Shown: positions 45,342 through 54,936 of the stretch, piece after piece
Layout: every line of letters starts with the position of its first letter
Numbering within the stretch: position 1 is the stretch's first letter
Assembly (NCBI GenBank): GCA_015654925.1
Contig: JAATFX010000043.1
Location: 62,001 to 126,000, forward strand
DNA length: 64,000 nt
Direction of reading: 5' to 3'
Source: Enterobacterales bacterium
Lineage (GTDB): Bacteria; Pseudomonadota; Gammaproteobacteria; Enterobacterales; Enterobacteriaceae
Notes under the pieces: model-generated
Told to the model about the DNA's origin: nothing
The model's input: only the letters and a program-made list of their open reading frames with translations
Database searches by the model: none
Position numbers and translations under genes: made by a program

Positions 45342-46127
45342 ATGGCGTACGAATTTGTCAAGGTGCTGATAGAAAACCGCGTGGGTATCATTGAATTCAA
45401 TTATGCCAAAAAGCTCAATGCGCTGAGCGCGGTTTTTATCCGCGATATCCTCCAGGCGCTGGAAGATTTGAATAATATCGATATCCGCTGCGTGATTTTG
45501 CGCGCGCAAAAAGGGGCCAAGGTTTTTTCCGCCGGGCATGATATTCATGAATTGCCGAAAACCCGGCGCGATCCGCTGGCTTATGACGATCCGCTGCGCC
45601 AGATTACCCGCGCCATCCAGAAATTCCCCAAGCCGATTATCTCCATGGTGGAGGGCAGCGTCTGGGGCGGCGCGTTTGAACTGATCATGAGTTCGGACAT
45701 TATTATCTCCAGCAACCTTTCCACCTTCTCCATGACCCCGGTCAATCTGGGGGTGCCCTATAACCTGGTGGGTATCCACAACCTGATCCGCGACGCCGGC
45801 TTCCATATCGTCAAGGAACTGATTTTCACCGCCGCGCCGATTAGCGCCCAGCGGGCGCTTAACGTCGGCATACTCAACCATATCGTCGAACCGCAGGAGC
45901 TGGAAGCTTTCACCATGAAGATGGCCTGCACCATCGCGGAAAAGGCGCCGCTGGCGGTGGCGGTGATCAAAGAGGAACTGCGGGTGCTGGGCGAAGCGCA
46001 CACGCTTAATTCCGACGAATTCGAACGCATCCAGGGCCTGCGACGCGTGGTGTACGACAGCCAGGACTATCAGGAAGGGATGGCGGCTTTCCTGGAAAAA
46101 CGCAAAGCCAATTTTCTCGGCCACTAA
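45342..46127 (+). CDS. scpB: methylmalonyl-CoA decarboxylase
   Basis: 261 residues of the crotonase superfamily. The oxyanion-hole region FSAGHDIHEL (near residue 63) and EGSVWGGAFELIMSSD (near residue 104) match E. coli ScpB. It decarboxylates (R)-methylmalonyl-CoA to propionyl-CoA and CO2. GGGAAATG lies before the ATG, 12 bases after argK. Confidence 0.95.
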   Translation: MAYEFVKVLIENRVGIIEFNYAKKLNALSAVFIRDILQALEDLNNIDIRCVILRAQKGAKVFSAGHDIHELPKTRRDPLAYDDPLRQITRAIQKFPKPIISMVEGSVWGGAFELIMSSDIIISSNLSTFSMTPVNLGVPYNLVGIHNLIRDAGFHIVKELIFTAAPISAQRALNVGILNHIVEPQELEAFTMKMACTIAEKAPLAVAVIKEELRVLGEAHTLNSDEFERIQGLRRVVYDSQDYQEGMAAFLEKRKANFLGH

Positions 46128-46160
46128 CGCAGCCCGGCGATCCGGCGAAGGGAGTGCAAG

Positions 46161-47642
46161 ATGAATCAGGATTATACGGTAATGACGGCGGACGAAGCCG
46201 CGCAATTGATTTCCCACGGCAATATGGTGGCGTTCAGCGGCTTTACTCCCGCCGGCGCGCCCAAGGCGCTGCCCGAGGCGCTGGCCCGGCGGGCCACCGA
46301 CCTGCACCGGCGGGAGCAGCCCTTCAAGATAAAATTGCTGACCGGCGCGTCCATCGGCGCGCTGGCGGACAATCAGCTGGCCGAGGCCGACGCCATTGAA
46401 TGGCGCGCGCCTTACCAGACCGCGCCGGTGCTGCGCGATAAGATCAATCAGGGCGAAGTCAATTTCGTGGATTTGCACTTGAGCGAAGTGGCGCAAATGG
46501 TCAATTACGGCTTTTTCGGCCCCATCGATATCGCCGTCATCGAGGCGTCGGCGGTGACCCCCGAGGGGCGGATTTACCTGACCAGCGGCATCGGCAACGC
46601 GCCGGTTTATTTGCAGCGGGCGCAGCGGGTGATTATTGAATTAAACGATTATCACTCCCCGCGCATCAGGGAGATGAGCGATATTGTTTCCCTCGGCGCG
46701 CCGCCGCTGCGCACCATGGTGCCGGTGTTCCATACCCTGGATCGGGTCGGCGAAAACTTTGTGCAAATCGACCCGCGGAAAATCGTCGCGGTGGTGCACA
46801 CCCACCTGCCGGATCAAATTACCGAGTTCGGCGTCGAAAACCCGCTGTGCACGGCGATAGCCAGCAACGTGGAGCGGTTTTTGCTGGCGGAACTGCACGC
46901 CCAGCGCATTCCGGCGGGTTTTTTGCCCCTGCAAAGCGGGGTGGGCAATATTAATAACGCGGTGCTCAAGGCCCTGGGGAAAAACCCTGAAATCCCGCCG
47001 TTTATGATGTATTCGGAAGTATTGCAGTCCTCGGTCATCGACCTGCTTGAACAGGGTAAAATCCTCGGCGCCAGCGCGTCCAGCCTGACCGTGCCGCCGG
47101 AAATGCTGCAACATATTTACGGCAACATGGGTTTTTTCAGCGAACGCATCGTGCTCCGGCCGCAGGAGATCTCCAATAATCCGGAAATTATTCGCCGGCT
47201 GGGCGTGATTGCCCTCAACGTCGGCCTGGAGTTCGATATCTACGGCCATGCCAACTCCACCCACGTGGCCGGGGTCAATTTAATGAACGGCATCGGCGGC
47301 AGCGGGGATTTTGAACGCAACGCGTATCTGTCGATCTTTATGGCGCCGTCCATTGCCCGCGGCGGCAAGATTTCCACCATTGTGCCCATGTGTTCCCATG
47401 TGGACCACAGCGAACACAGCGTCAAGGTGATTATCACCGAAAACGGCGTGGCCGACCTGCGCGGGCTGTCGCCGCTCCAGCGGGCGGAAACCATAATTAA
47501 AAACTGCGCGCATCCGATGTACCAGGAGTATCTCTACCAGTATCTGGCCCGGGGCAAAAGCGGCCATATCCATCACGATCTGGCCCATGCCTTCGACCTG
47601 CATCAAAACCTGCTCGAACACGGCAGCATGTTGGCGTTATAA
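46161..47642 (+). CDS. scpC: propionyl-CoA:succinate CoA-transferase
   Basis: 493 residues, acetyl-CoA hydrolase/transferase family (Cat1 group). FSGFTPAGAPKALPEAL near the start and QSGVGNINNAVLKALG near residue 255 are CoA-binding loops; the catalytic Glu lies in YSEVLQSSVIDL. It moves CoA from propionyl-CoA to succinate, releasing propionate and closing the cycle for the mutase. Last gene of the operon; its stop overlaps the scpR end on the other strand by 6 bases. Confidence 0.95.
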   Translation: MNQDYTVMTADEAAQLISHGNMVAFSGFTPAGAPKALPEALARRATDLHRREQPFKIKLLTGASIGALADNQLAEADAIEWRAPYQTAPVLRDKINQGEVNFVDLHLSEVAQMVNYGFFGPIDIAVIEASAVTPEGRIYLTSGIGNAPVYLQRAQRVIIELNDYHSPRIREMSDIVSLGAPPLRTMVPVFHTLDRVGENFVQIDPRKIVAVVHTHLPDQITEFGVENPLCTAIASNVERFLLAELHAQRIPAGFLPLQSGVGNINNAVLKALGKNPEIPPFMMYSEVLQSSVIDLLEQGKILGASASSLTVPPEMLQHIYGNMGFFSERIVLRPQEISNNPEIIRRLGVIALNVGLEFDIYGHANSTHVAGVNLMNGIGGSGDFERNAYLSIFMAPSIARGGKISTIVPMCSHVDHSEHSVKVIITENGVADLRGLSPLQRAETIIKNCAHPMYQEYLYQYLARGKSGHIHHDLAHAFDLHQNLLEHGSMLAL

Positions 47643-48551
47643 GGCGTCCGGCCCGGCGGTGGTGCCGTTACGGTCATGTTCTATGGCCTCCACCAGCCGG
47701 CCGATCATTTTGCAGTTTTTCAGCGAGTAGAGGTATTCCGGCATATACATGGGCTGGTTGGGGGCGTCGAAATATTTCAGGCTGGCCGGATTCACGAACC
47801 TGTAGGCGAAATGGGGCACCACCGTCAGGAATTGCCCGCGGCTGACGGCGCTGATTTTAGCCAGGAAGCTGTAGGGCCGGTAAATAATGGTCGGCGTAAT
47901 GCCCGCATAACGGAAGTGGGAGTCGATAAGTGATTCGAAATTGGCCCGGTGCTGGAAGCGCATTTGCAGCCAGGGCAGGGTGTGCAACAGCTCGCTGGCC
48001 GGCACATTGTCATGGATGCGCGATACCAGGAAACCCAGGCGCAGCGGCGGCAGCGCGGTAATCAGCATACTGGAGATTTCCGCGATGCGGGTGGACGCCT
48101 GCTGGGGCGAAATAATCATATCCACGTCATGATCGAGCAGGCCGGACACCAGGTCGTTCTCGTTGAAGTCAAAGGGTTTGGTGGTAAAACCGTCAAACTT
48201 GTCGCCAAAGCTTATCAGCTGATCGAAAATCATGGTGGGGTAGGCGGTATCGATACCGATAACGCAGTTTTTCTGGTGATGGTTGACCGCCAGCATAATA
48301 TCCGTATCAATACCCGCCAGCCGCTGGTAGATGGGATACAGCATCTGGTAGAGCTCCTGGCCGGCTTTATTGAGGCTGATGCTGTTGTCGGTGCGCGCGA
48401 ACAGTTCGTACCCCACCATCTCCTCCAGCGCGGCGATGCTTTTGCCAAACGGGGAGGCGGTCATATGTAATTTTTCGGCGGCTTTGGCGATATTATTGGT
48501 TTGGGCCAATACGATAAAGTTAACCAGCTTTTTCGACACAAAAATGCTCAT
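47637..48551 (-). CDS. scpR: LysR-family regulator ScpR-like
   Basis: 304 residues. The LysR HTH covers NFIVLAQTNNIAKAAEKLHM then SPFGKSIAALEEMVGYELFAR (residues 11-53). The effector domain follows (NDLVSGLLDHDVDMIISP is the usual ligand-pocket pattern). It sits convergent to scpC, as YgfI/ScpR does in E. coli, which supports control of the scp operon. The two genes overlap by 6 bases at their ends. Confidence 0.85.
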   Translation of the reverse strand: MSIFVSKKLVNFIVLAQTNNIAKAAEKLHMTASPFGKSIAALEEMVGYELFARTDNSISLNKAGQELYQMLYPIYQRLAGIDTDIMLAVNHHQKNCVIGIDTAYPTMIFDQLISFGDKFDGFTTKPFDFNENDLVSGLLDHDVDMIISPQQASTRIAEISSMLITALPPLRLGFLVSRIHDNVPASELLHTLPWLQMRFQHRANFESLIDSHFRYAGITPTIIYRPYSFLAKISAVSRGQFLTVVPHFAYRFVNPASLKYFDAPNQPMYMPEYLYSLKNCKMIGRLVEAIEHDRNGTTAGPDAL

Positions 48552-48780
48552 GATACCCGCTCACGCCCTGCTGCCAATACGTCTGTTCCGGTCGCCGCGC
48601 CGCCGGTCCCATGGCCAAATCCCGCCCATGGCAAAGGGCGACTGCGCGCCGCTGCCGTGCCTAGAATTAACAAAATACGCTGCGGCGAAACGAGAAACCC
48701 ATCACACTCCGCCGGGCTTGACGATTTTTTGCTATCGGCCGACGCGGGGGAGCCTGGCTGGGGAGCCGCCCGCGCGGGGA

Positions 48781-49962
48781 TTACTCGCGGCGCAGTTGCT
48801 GGTAGCGCCGGAAAATAAACAGACACCAGCCCAGGGAGAGGGCGCCGAGCACGGCGCCCATATAACCGATATAGCCGATATCGGCACGCAGGATAAATTG
48901 GTTGCCCAGCAGCGCGCCGGCGCCGATACCCAGATTGAAGATGCCCGAAAACAGCGACATGGCCACGTCCGTGGCGTCCGGCGCCAGGGACAGGACTTTC
49001 ACCTGCATGCTCAGGCCGATGGCCATAAAGGCCATGCCCCAGATAATGCTGAGCAGGGCGAAACTCAGTCTGCTGCCGGCCGCCAGTTGCAATACCAGCA
49101 GGCAGAGCGCCACGCAAACAATGGACGCGATCAGCAGCGTGGTGGGGTATTTATTGCTGCACATGCCGAATATCACGCTGCCGATAATGCCGGAGCCGCC
49201 GAACACCAGTAGTAAAAAGGTGGTGTAATCATCCCCCATCGCCGCGGCGCTGCGGATAAAGGGTTCGATATAGCTATAGACGCTGTAGTGGGACGTCACG
49301 ATCAGCACCGCCAGCAGATAGAGCGACATCAGCGCCGGGCGCTTGAGCAATAACGGCACGCTTTTCAGCGAACCCGAATGTTCGCTGGGCAGCCGGGGCA
49401 GCAGGCGCATGATGAAAATCAGCGTACCCAGGGCGAAGATGCCGATTATCAGGAAGGTGACCCGCCATCCCAAGAGCTGGCCGATGATCCGCCCCAGCGG
49501 CAATCCCAGCACCATGGCCAGGGCGGTGCCGGTGGCCAGCATGCTGAGCGCCTGGGTTTTTTTGCCCATGGGCGCCACGCGGATCGCCAGGGACGCGGTG
49601 ATCGACCAGAAAATGGCGTGGGCCATGGCGATGCCGATCCGCGACAAAACCAGCACCCAGAAATTCCAGGCCACGAAAGACAGGATATGGCTGGCGATAA
49701 ACAGGATAAAAATACTTACCAGCAACCCGCGCCGCTCAACCTTGCTGGTCAGCAGCATGAACGGCAGCGACATCAGCGCCACGATCCAGGCGTAGATGGT
49801 CAGCATCAGGCCGACCTGGGCGGTCGCCATCGAAAAACTCTCGCCGATATCGGTCAGCAGGCCGACGGGGACGAATTCGGAGGTATTAAAGATAAACGCG
49901 GCAAAAGCGAGGGTGATGACCCTCATCCAGGCGGTCGAGCGGGAAACTTCTACATTATCCAT
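48781..49962 (-). CDS. SotB-like MFS sugar/drug efflux transporter
   Basis: 393 residues from the ATG at 49962; a TTG 12 bases upstream is possible. Twelve membrane segments. Family marks are [16 protein letters not shown] near residue 25 and [20 protein letters not shown] near residue 105 (the DHA1/SotB motif), plus [13 protein letters not shown]. SotB exports arabinose, lactose or isopropyl-galactoside-like compounds. It stands alone, next to scpR. Substrate is not established. Confidence 0.88.
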   Translation of the reverse strand: MDNVEVSRSTAWMRVITLAFAAFIFNTSEFVPVGLLTDIGESFSMATAQVGLMLTIYAWIVALMSLPFMLLTSKVERRGLLVSIFILFIASHILSFVAWNFWVLVLSRIGIAMAHAIFWSITASLAIRVAPMGKKTQALSMLATGTALAMVLGLPLGRIIGQLLGWRVTFLIIGIFALGTLIFIMRLLPRLPSEHSGSLKSVPLLLKRPALMSLYLLAVLIVTSHYSVYSYIEPFIRSAAAMGDDYTTFLLLVFGGSGIIGSVIFGMCSNKYPTTLLIASIVCVALCLLVLQLAAGSRLSFALLSIIWGMAFMAIGLSMQVKVLSLAPDATDVAMSLFSGIFNLGIGAGALLGNQFILRADIGYIGYMGAVLGALSLGWCLFIFRRYQQLRRE

Positions 49963-50334
49963 GGAAATCAGCAAGCTATATAATTACGATCGATTGGTTT
50001 AACGTTCAATCAGGTTGAAAAATATCCGACAGTCTTAGCTGCGAGACGAGGTGCTGGCACGGTGTCGATAATAAAATGAACAGATGCAAATGCCTAACAT
50101 TAGTTGCAAAAAGACTAAAAAAGAGTAGCTGCTGTTAAACCATTCCACAACCCGATGCCTTCTCCCGCCGCGGCGGTTACCGCGCATTTTCCGTAAACCC
50201 CCCTGAAACCGGGCGTCTTGGCCGCGCGGCGGGGTTTTCGGCGTTCAATTAATTAACCGTTGAAATACAGCGGGTTAATATTGCTGGCCAGGTCCGCCGA
50301 TGTGACCGGCGCGGCAACGTTAATCGGAGCGGTT
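49963..50334. other. intergenic region between efflux and amino-acid transporter genes
   Basis: A 372-base gap between divergent genes that must hold both promoters. No operator or terminator was recognised with confidence. Confidence 0.4.
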
Positions 50335-51192
50335 ATGAAATTTCGCATACAGACTCTTTGCTTTTGTTGGGCGGTTATGGGGTTCGCCGCCATCCCGGCC
50401 GCGCGGGCCCAGGATGCGGATCTGCTCGCGCGGATCAAAACGGGCAAAACCATGACCATCGCGACCGAGGCGCGCTTTGCGCCGTTCGAGTTTGTCAGGG
50501 ACGGGAAAATCGTCGGTTATGACGTGGATCTGCTGAATTATGTCATGGAGAAACATCTGCCGGACGTACGGATTAAACAGCTCGATATACCTTTTCAGGG
50601 GCTGCTGCCGGGGCTGGATGCCAAAAAATTCGACTTCGCGGCGACGGCGATCGCGGTGAATAAGCCGCGCATGGCGCGCTTCGCGTTTACCGTGCCGGTG
50701 GCCGAATCCACCGTGGCGCTGCTTAAACGCCGGGATGATCCTTCCCTGGCGGCCCTGGAGGACCTCAGCGGGAAAACGATCGGCTCCCAGACGGGATCGG
50801 GACAGTTGCGGATATTACAGAACTTCAACCAGCGGCTAATCGCCAGCGGCAAACCCGGCCTGAAAGCTGTCAAACAGTATATCAGCTTTGAAGAAGCCTA
50901 TGCGGATTTGGCCAACCGGCGCCTGGACGGCGTCGCGCAGTCCCTCTCCAATCTCGGACCGGTCATGAGCAGCCGGCCCGGCATGTTCGCCGTTATTGAA
51001 CCGATGCTCGGCCCGACCGGCTATTATGGCTGGATGGGGCGCAAGGACGCGGACAGCGCCAGCCTGGTGAAGCTGTTTAACGACGGCCTGGCCGAGGCCA
51101 ACCGCGACGGCACCATGGCCAGGTTGCAGCGCAAATGGTTTGGCTTCGAGATGGCCGTGCCGGCCGACGCCATGCCGATCCCTGACCTGTAG
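50335..51192 (+). CDS. amino-acid ABC transporter periplasmic binding protein (family 3)
   Basis: 285 residues from the ATG at 50335, with GGAG upstream; 25 upstream codons are leader. Signal peptide ends at AARA-QD. SBP_bac_3 signs: KTMTIATEARFAPFEFVRDG, GYDVDLLNYVM, LLPGLDAKKFDFAATAIAV, and RFAFTVPVAEST. It is first of a four-gene plus-strand operon with two permeases and an ATPase. The ligand is unknown. Confidence 0.9.
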   Translation: MKFRIQTLCFCWAVMGFAAIPAARAQDADLLARIKTGKTMTIATEARFAPFEFVRDGKIVGYDVDLLNYVMEKHLPDVRIKQLDIPFQGLLPGLDAKKFDFAATAIAVNKPRMARFAFTVPVAESTVALLKRRDDPSLAALEDLSGKTIGSQTGSGQLRILQNFNQRLIASGKPGLKAVKQYISFEEAYADLANRRLDGVAQSLSNLGPVMSSRPGMFAVIEPMLGPTGYYGWMGRKDADSASLVKLFNDGLAEANRDGTMARLQRKWFGFEMAVPADAMPIPDL

Positions 51193-51203
51193 ACGGGATA
51201 GCG

Positions 51204-51863
51204 ATGCGCGATTTTATCCCGCAGTCGATCTCCTGGCTTCCCATGCTGGCCTACGGGGCCATGACCACCGCCGCCCTGTGCGCGGCGGCCATCGCCGCCG
51301 GTTTTGGGGTCGGGGTGGCCGTTTACCGGTTGCAGGCGAGCCGCCGGCCGCTCTGCCGCCGGGCCGCGGGGGCCTATATCAGCCTGTTCCGCGGTACCCC
51401 GGTGCTGGCCCAGGTGCTCCTATGCTTCTATGCGCCCGGTGAATTCGGGCTGGACCTCAACGGCTATATCGCCGCCGCGCTGGCGTTGACCCTCAATACC
51501 GCCGCCTACCAGGCGCAAATCCTGCGCAGCGGTTTCATGGCGATCCCCCCAGGTCAAATGGAGGCCGCCGTCGTCAGCGGTATCAGCCCGCGCCGCATAC
51601 TCTGGCATATCCAGATTCCGCAGGTGCTCAGGCTGGTCCTGCCGTCGCTGGTCAACGAGCTGATCGACGTGGTCAAGGCGTCGGCGGTGGTGTCGGCGAT
51701 CGCCATCACCGACTTAATGCGGGTAGGCCAGCAAATGGCCGCCGCCACCTGCCGCCCGCTGGCGGCGTATGGCGCCACCGCCCTGGTCTATCTGGCGTTG
51801 ACCAGCCTGTTGTCCCTGCTGGGACGTTATATTGAACGGCGCTGGCGCCAGGGCGCATCGTGA
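51204..51863 (+). CDS. amino-acid ABC transporter permease 1
   Basis: 219 residues, HEQRo-type permease. SLFRGTPVLAQVLLCFYAPG holds the RGTP motif; the EAA loop is EAAVVSGISPRRILWHIQIP. It starts 11 bases after the binding protein gene and overlaps permease 2 by 4 bases. It forms the channel with permease 2. Confidence 0.9.
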   Translation: MRDFIPQSISWLPMLAYGAMTTAALCAAAIAAGFGVGVAVYRLQASRRPLCRRAAGAYISLFRGTPVLAQVLLCFYAPGEFGLDLNGYIAAALALTLNTAAYQAQILRSGFMAIPPGQMEAAVVSGISPRRILWHIQIPQVLRLVLPSLVNELIDVVKASAVVSAIAITDLMRVGQQMAAATCRPLAAYGATALVYLALTSLLSLLGRYIERRWRQGAS

Positions 51864-52504
51864 ACGATATGGCGCTGTATCTGCCCGATTTTGCCCGCGC
51901 CATGGGCGTCACGCTCGGTATCAGCCTGTGCGCGGCAGGGGCCGGCGCGCTCGCGGGGTTTATTTTGCAGGCCGTATGCGGCCGCAACCGGCTGCTGCGC
52001 CGGTCCTGGCGGTGTTATGTGTGGGTGATTCGCGGCACCCCTTTTCTGGCGCAGCTGGCGGTGATTTATTTCGGCCTGCCCGCGCTGGGGGTGACGCTCG
52101 GCGCGGTGCAGGCCGCCATCTTGTCCCTGGCGCTCTACAGCGCCGCCTACTTCGGCGAAATATTCCGCGCCGCCTGGCGCGGCATCGGCCGCGGGCAGCT
52201 GGAGGCCGCCCTGGTCCACGCCATCCCGCCCTGGCAAAGCTTCTGGTTTATCCAAACCCCGCAGGCATTGCGTTTCAGCCTGCCGCTGCTGGGCAACCAG
52301 ATTATTGCGACCATCAAAGAGAGCGCCGCGGCGTGCGTGATCACCGTCCCCGAACTGACCATGACCGCCGGGCAAATCGTCGCCGACACCTATAGCTATA
52401 TCGTGCCCTATGGCCTGCTCATCCTGGGCTACTGGCTGTTGGCGCAGGCGGTCAGCCTGTGCATCGGCTGGATCGGCCGCCGTTCCCTCTGGGGAGGAGA
52501 GTAA
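51860..52504 (+). CDS. amino-acid ABC transporter permease 2
   Basis: 214 residues. WVIRGTPFLAQLAVIYFGLP has the RGTP motif, and the EAA loop reads EAALVHAIPPWQSFWFIQTP. It starts with GTG or ATG near the permease-1 stop (4-base overlap; the codon at 51860 is GTG). One base separates it from the ATPase ATG. It belongs to the same import complex. Confidence 0.9.
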   Translation: MNDMALYLPDFARAMGVTLGISLCAAGAGALAGFILQAVCGRNRLLRRSWRCYVWVIRGTPFLAQLAVIYFGLPALGVTLGAVQAAILSLALYSAAYFGEIFRAAWRGIGRGQLEAALVHAIPPWQSFWFIQTPQALRFSLPLLGNQIIATIKESAAACVITVPELTMTAGQIVADTYSYIVPYGLLILGYWLLAQAVSLCIGWIGRRSLWGGE

Positions 52505-52505
52505 T

Positions 52506-53336
52506 ATGACCGGGCAACCCATTATCGAGCTGCGCGGGGTCGGCAAGTGGTTTGGCGGCCAGCGCGTGCTGAACCGCCTGGATCTGGCGGTGCGCGTCGG
52601 CGAGATGGTTACCCTGATCGGCCCGTCGGGGTCGGGCAAAACCACCGTCCTGCGCTGCATGAATTTCCTTGATGCCTACGACGAAGGGGAGGTGCTGATT
52701 AAAGGGCGGCTGCTGGGCTACCGCGGCCAGGGCCGGCAGCCGCGGGACCGGGATCGCGCCGCGCATATCGCCGAGGTGCGCCGCCCCCTGGCCATGGTGT
52801 TCCAGCAGTTCAACCTCTGGCCGCATCTATCGGTGCTGGAAAATGTCGCCGCGCCGCTGATCCTGGGGAAACGGCTGCCCCGCCACGAGGCCAGGCGCCG
52901 CGCCGCCGCCGCCCTGGCGCACGTGGGCATGGCGGACCGGGCCACCGCCTGGCCCAGCCGGCTGTCCGGCGGCCAGCAGCAGCGGGTGGCCATTGCGCGC
53001 GCCCTGGCGCTGGAACCGGAACTTTTGCTGCTTGACGAACCCACCTCCGCCCTGGACCCCGAGCGTGTGGAAGAGGTGCTGGACGTGATTAACGCGCTGG
53101 CCCGGCAGGGAATGACCATGGTGATGGCGACCCATGAAATGTGCTTTGCCGCCGCCGTTTCCACCCGGGTGATTTTTATGGCCGAGGGATCGATTGTGGA
53201 AAGCGGGGCGCCGGAGAACCTGTTTCGCCGGCCGGCGAGCGCGCGGCTGAAAACTTTTTTGGCGCCGTGGTTCAAGCGGCCGCTGCAAGATGATGGGCCC
53301 GCGGCGCGGGGAAACGACCGCGCCGCGGGCGAATAA
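52506..53336 (+). CDS. amino-acid ABC transporter ATP-binding protein
   Basis: 276 residues from the ATG at 52506, with GGAGGAG just upstream; earlier in-frame codons overlap permease 2. Walker A GPSGSGKTT, Q-loop AMVFQQFNLWPH, signature [15 protein letters not shown], Walker [15 protein letters not shown], switch His in MATHEMCFA. There is an insertion-like stretch (GYRGQGRQPRDRDRAAHIAE) before the Q-loop, as in HisP/OccP ATPases, and a long charged tail. It completes the four-gene importer. Confidence 0.9.
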   Translation: MTGQPIIELRGVGKWFGGQRVLNRLDLAVRVGEMVTLIGPSGSGKTTVLRCMNFLDAYDEGEVLIKGRLLGYRGQGRQPRDRDRAAHIAEVRRPLAMVFQQFNLWPHLSVLENVAAPLILGKRLPRHEARRRAAAALAHVGMADRATAWPSRLSGGQQQRVAIARALALEPELLLLDEPTSALDPERVEEVLDVINALARQGMTMVMATHEMCFAAAVSTRVIFMAEGSIVESGAPENLFRRPASARLKTFLAPWFKRPLQDDGPAARGNDRAAGE

Positions 53337-53449
53337 CCGGCCGGGGGCGCCATGGGACAAACAGAGGGCGTCGTCGAATAAAACTGCGCGGTCGAATAAA
53401 AAAGCCGGTTGAAACGTTATCTCCATAAGCCACCTCACGGGAGATAACC

Positions 53450-54043
53450 ATGCAACGCGCCAGAGCCTTTATCACGACCATTATATTGCTCGGCGCCTTC
53501 GGCGGGCCAAGCGTATTCGCCCAGGCACGGCATTACGCCATCGACCCCGCCGCCGCCAGCGTCAACCTGTCGTGGCGGATGCTGGGCATATCCACGTCCC
53601 AGGCCGGGTTCTCCCGGGTTTCCGGCGATATCCAGCTTGACGAGCAAAATGCCTTGCACGACCGGATCGTGGTGAATATCCCGGTCAGCAGCCTGGAGGC
53701 GGACAATCCGCTGCTGACCGCGATGCTTAAAAGCGCCGGCTTTTTTAACCAGCCGGCCTATCCCCGGGTGACCTTTACCAGCAGTCGGGTGCTGCCCGTC
53801 GGCGGGGGGAATTACCGGGTGTTCGGCAGCCTGCAAATCAGGGATGTCGTCCGCCCGGTGATCCTGCTGGCCACGCTCAAGCCGCAGGCCTCCCCCGGAC
53901 CGGCGTCGGGCCGCGTGGCGTTCAGCGCGGTGACCGCCATTTACCGCTCGGCGTTTGGCATGACCAAGCTGCTCGGCGCCGCGGCCGACAAAATCGATAT
54001 TACCATTGCCATCAACGCCGCCAGCCGGGAAGCGGCCGGCTGA
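53450..54043 (+). CDS. YceI-family periplasmic protein
   Basis: 197 residues. Signal peptide (MQRARAFITTIILLGAF, cut near SVFA-QA), then one YceI lipocalin-like domain: HYAIDPAAASVNLSWRMLG, FSRVSGDIQLDE, MLKSAGFFNQPAYPRVTFTS, and a terminal DKIDITIAINA. Members bind polyprenoid or amide-like hydrophobic molecules in the periplasm. GGGAG lies six bases before the ATG. A short direct repeat GTCGAATAAAA occurs twice upstream. It stands next to, but convergent with, the GT8 gene. Confidence 0.88.
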   Translation: MQRARAFITTIILLGAFGGPSVFAQARHYAIDPAAASVNLSWRMLGISTSQAGFSRVSGDIQLDEQNALHDRIVVNIPVSSLEADNPLLTAMLKSAGFFNQPAYPRVTFTSSRVLPVGGGNYRVFGSLQIRDVVRPVILLATLKPQASPGPASGRVAFSAVTAIYRSAFGMTKLLGAAADKIDITIAINAASREAAG

Positions 54044-54046
54044 CCC

Positions 54047-54886
54047 TCAGGCCAGCATGCCGGCGGTATCCCACCAGCGTTTGACCAGCCCGAAATAGGG
54101 GTCTTGGCGGCTTTCCGGCCGGGCGAGGTCGTATTGCCACGGCTTGGCCAGGATAAAATGGATATTTTTAACCTGGTCGGCACGCCAAATATTGCGGTGA
54201 TGCACCGACAGGGTTTTGAGCCCATTGTATTGATAAGAGAGCGGCTGCCAGCGTCCCTGGAAATAGCGGTTCAGCAGGTCCTGTTCGGGGAACGGGAACG
54301 CGGCGAGGTCGGTAATGGCCGCCAGGCCGCCGGCCAGTTCGGCGAACAGGTCCCCGTCCGGCGTCAGCACAATGGTGCCGGAATTGAAATAGGGCACAAA
54401 ACCGTCCGGCAGATCGGGGGCATCGCCGCCGGCGCCGTAGGTGTAATAACAGTTGCCGGGCACCCAGTCTTGCGGATAAGTATCGATATGGTTGGGGTTG
54501 CAGCGGCAGGCATGGCAGGCGGCGATCCGATCCGGCGCCAGCGGCAGATCAAACAGTTCATCCATGTTTTTCACGATCAGCATATCGGCGTCCAGCAATA
54601 CCAGCCGTGAAAATTCCGTCAGGCTCCAGGCGCACAGTTTGGTCCATACCTCGGCGAAACGGGCGTAGGCATAATTTTCCGTCACACCGGCCGCGGGCCG
54701 CAGCGGCGCGACGGTACGCACCAGGCATCCCTCGGCGGCCAGGACCGCGCGCGTTTGGGCATCGATATCGTCGGTGACCATCACCACCAGCGGGTAACGG
54801 CTCTGGACTTCCCGCAGCGATTGATGCAGCGTCCTGACCCCGAGCAGATAGGCCGGTTGGGTTAATAAGGTGATCCAGGCTTGCAT
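54047..54886 (-). CDS. GT8-family glycosyltransferase (glycogenin/galactinol synthase-like)
   Basis: 279 residues from the ATG at 54886; codons above it overlap the oxidase gene end and lack GT8 features. AWITLLTQPAYLLGVRTLHQ opens the fold. The metal-binding DxD is in LVLLDADMLIV near residue 100, the sugar pocket is YFNSGTIVLTP, and the GT8 signature NIHFILAKPWQ lies near residue 250. It should transfer a hexose from a nucleotide sugar, with inversion or retention as usual for GT8 (retaining). It follows the lactone-oxidase-like gene after 50 bases on the same strand. GGAGATATCCC before ATG is the ribosome site. The acceptor is unknown. Confidence 0.85.
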   Translation of the reverse strand: MQAWITLLTQPAYLLGVRTLHQSLREVQSRYPLVVMVTDDIDAQTRAVLAAEGCLVRTVAPLRPAAGVTENYAYARFAEVWTKLCAWSLTEFSRLVLLDADMLIVKNMDELFDLPLAPDRIAACHACRCNPNHIDTYPQDWVPGNCYYTYGAGGDAPDLPDGFVPYFNSGTIVLTPDGDLFAELAGGLAAITDLAAFPFPEQDLLNRYFQGRWQPLSYQYNGLKTLSVHHRNIWRADQVKNIHFILAKPWQYDLARPESRQDPYFGLVKRWWDTAGMLA

Positions 54887-54936
54887 GGGATATCTCCTGT
54901 GTCGGCGCCGCTTCAGCGAGCGTATCAGCGAAGGTC

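Noticed and set aside
53371-53402. Direct repeat GTCGAATAAAA before the YceI gene
   Set aside because: Only two short copies; no known element or spacing gives it meaning.
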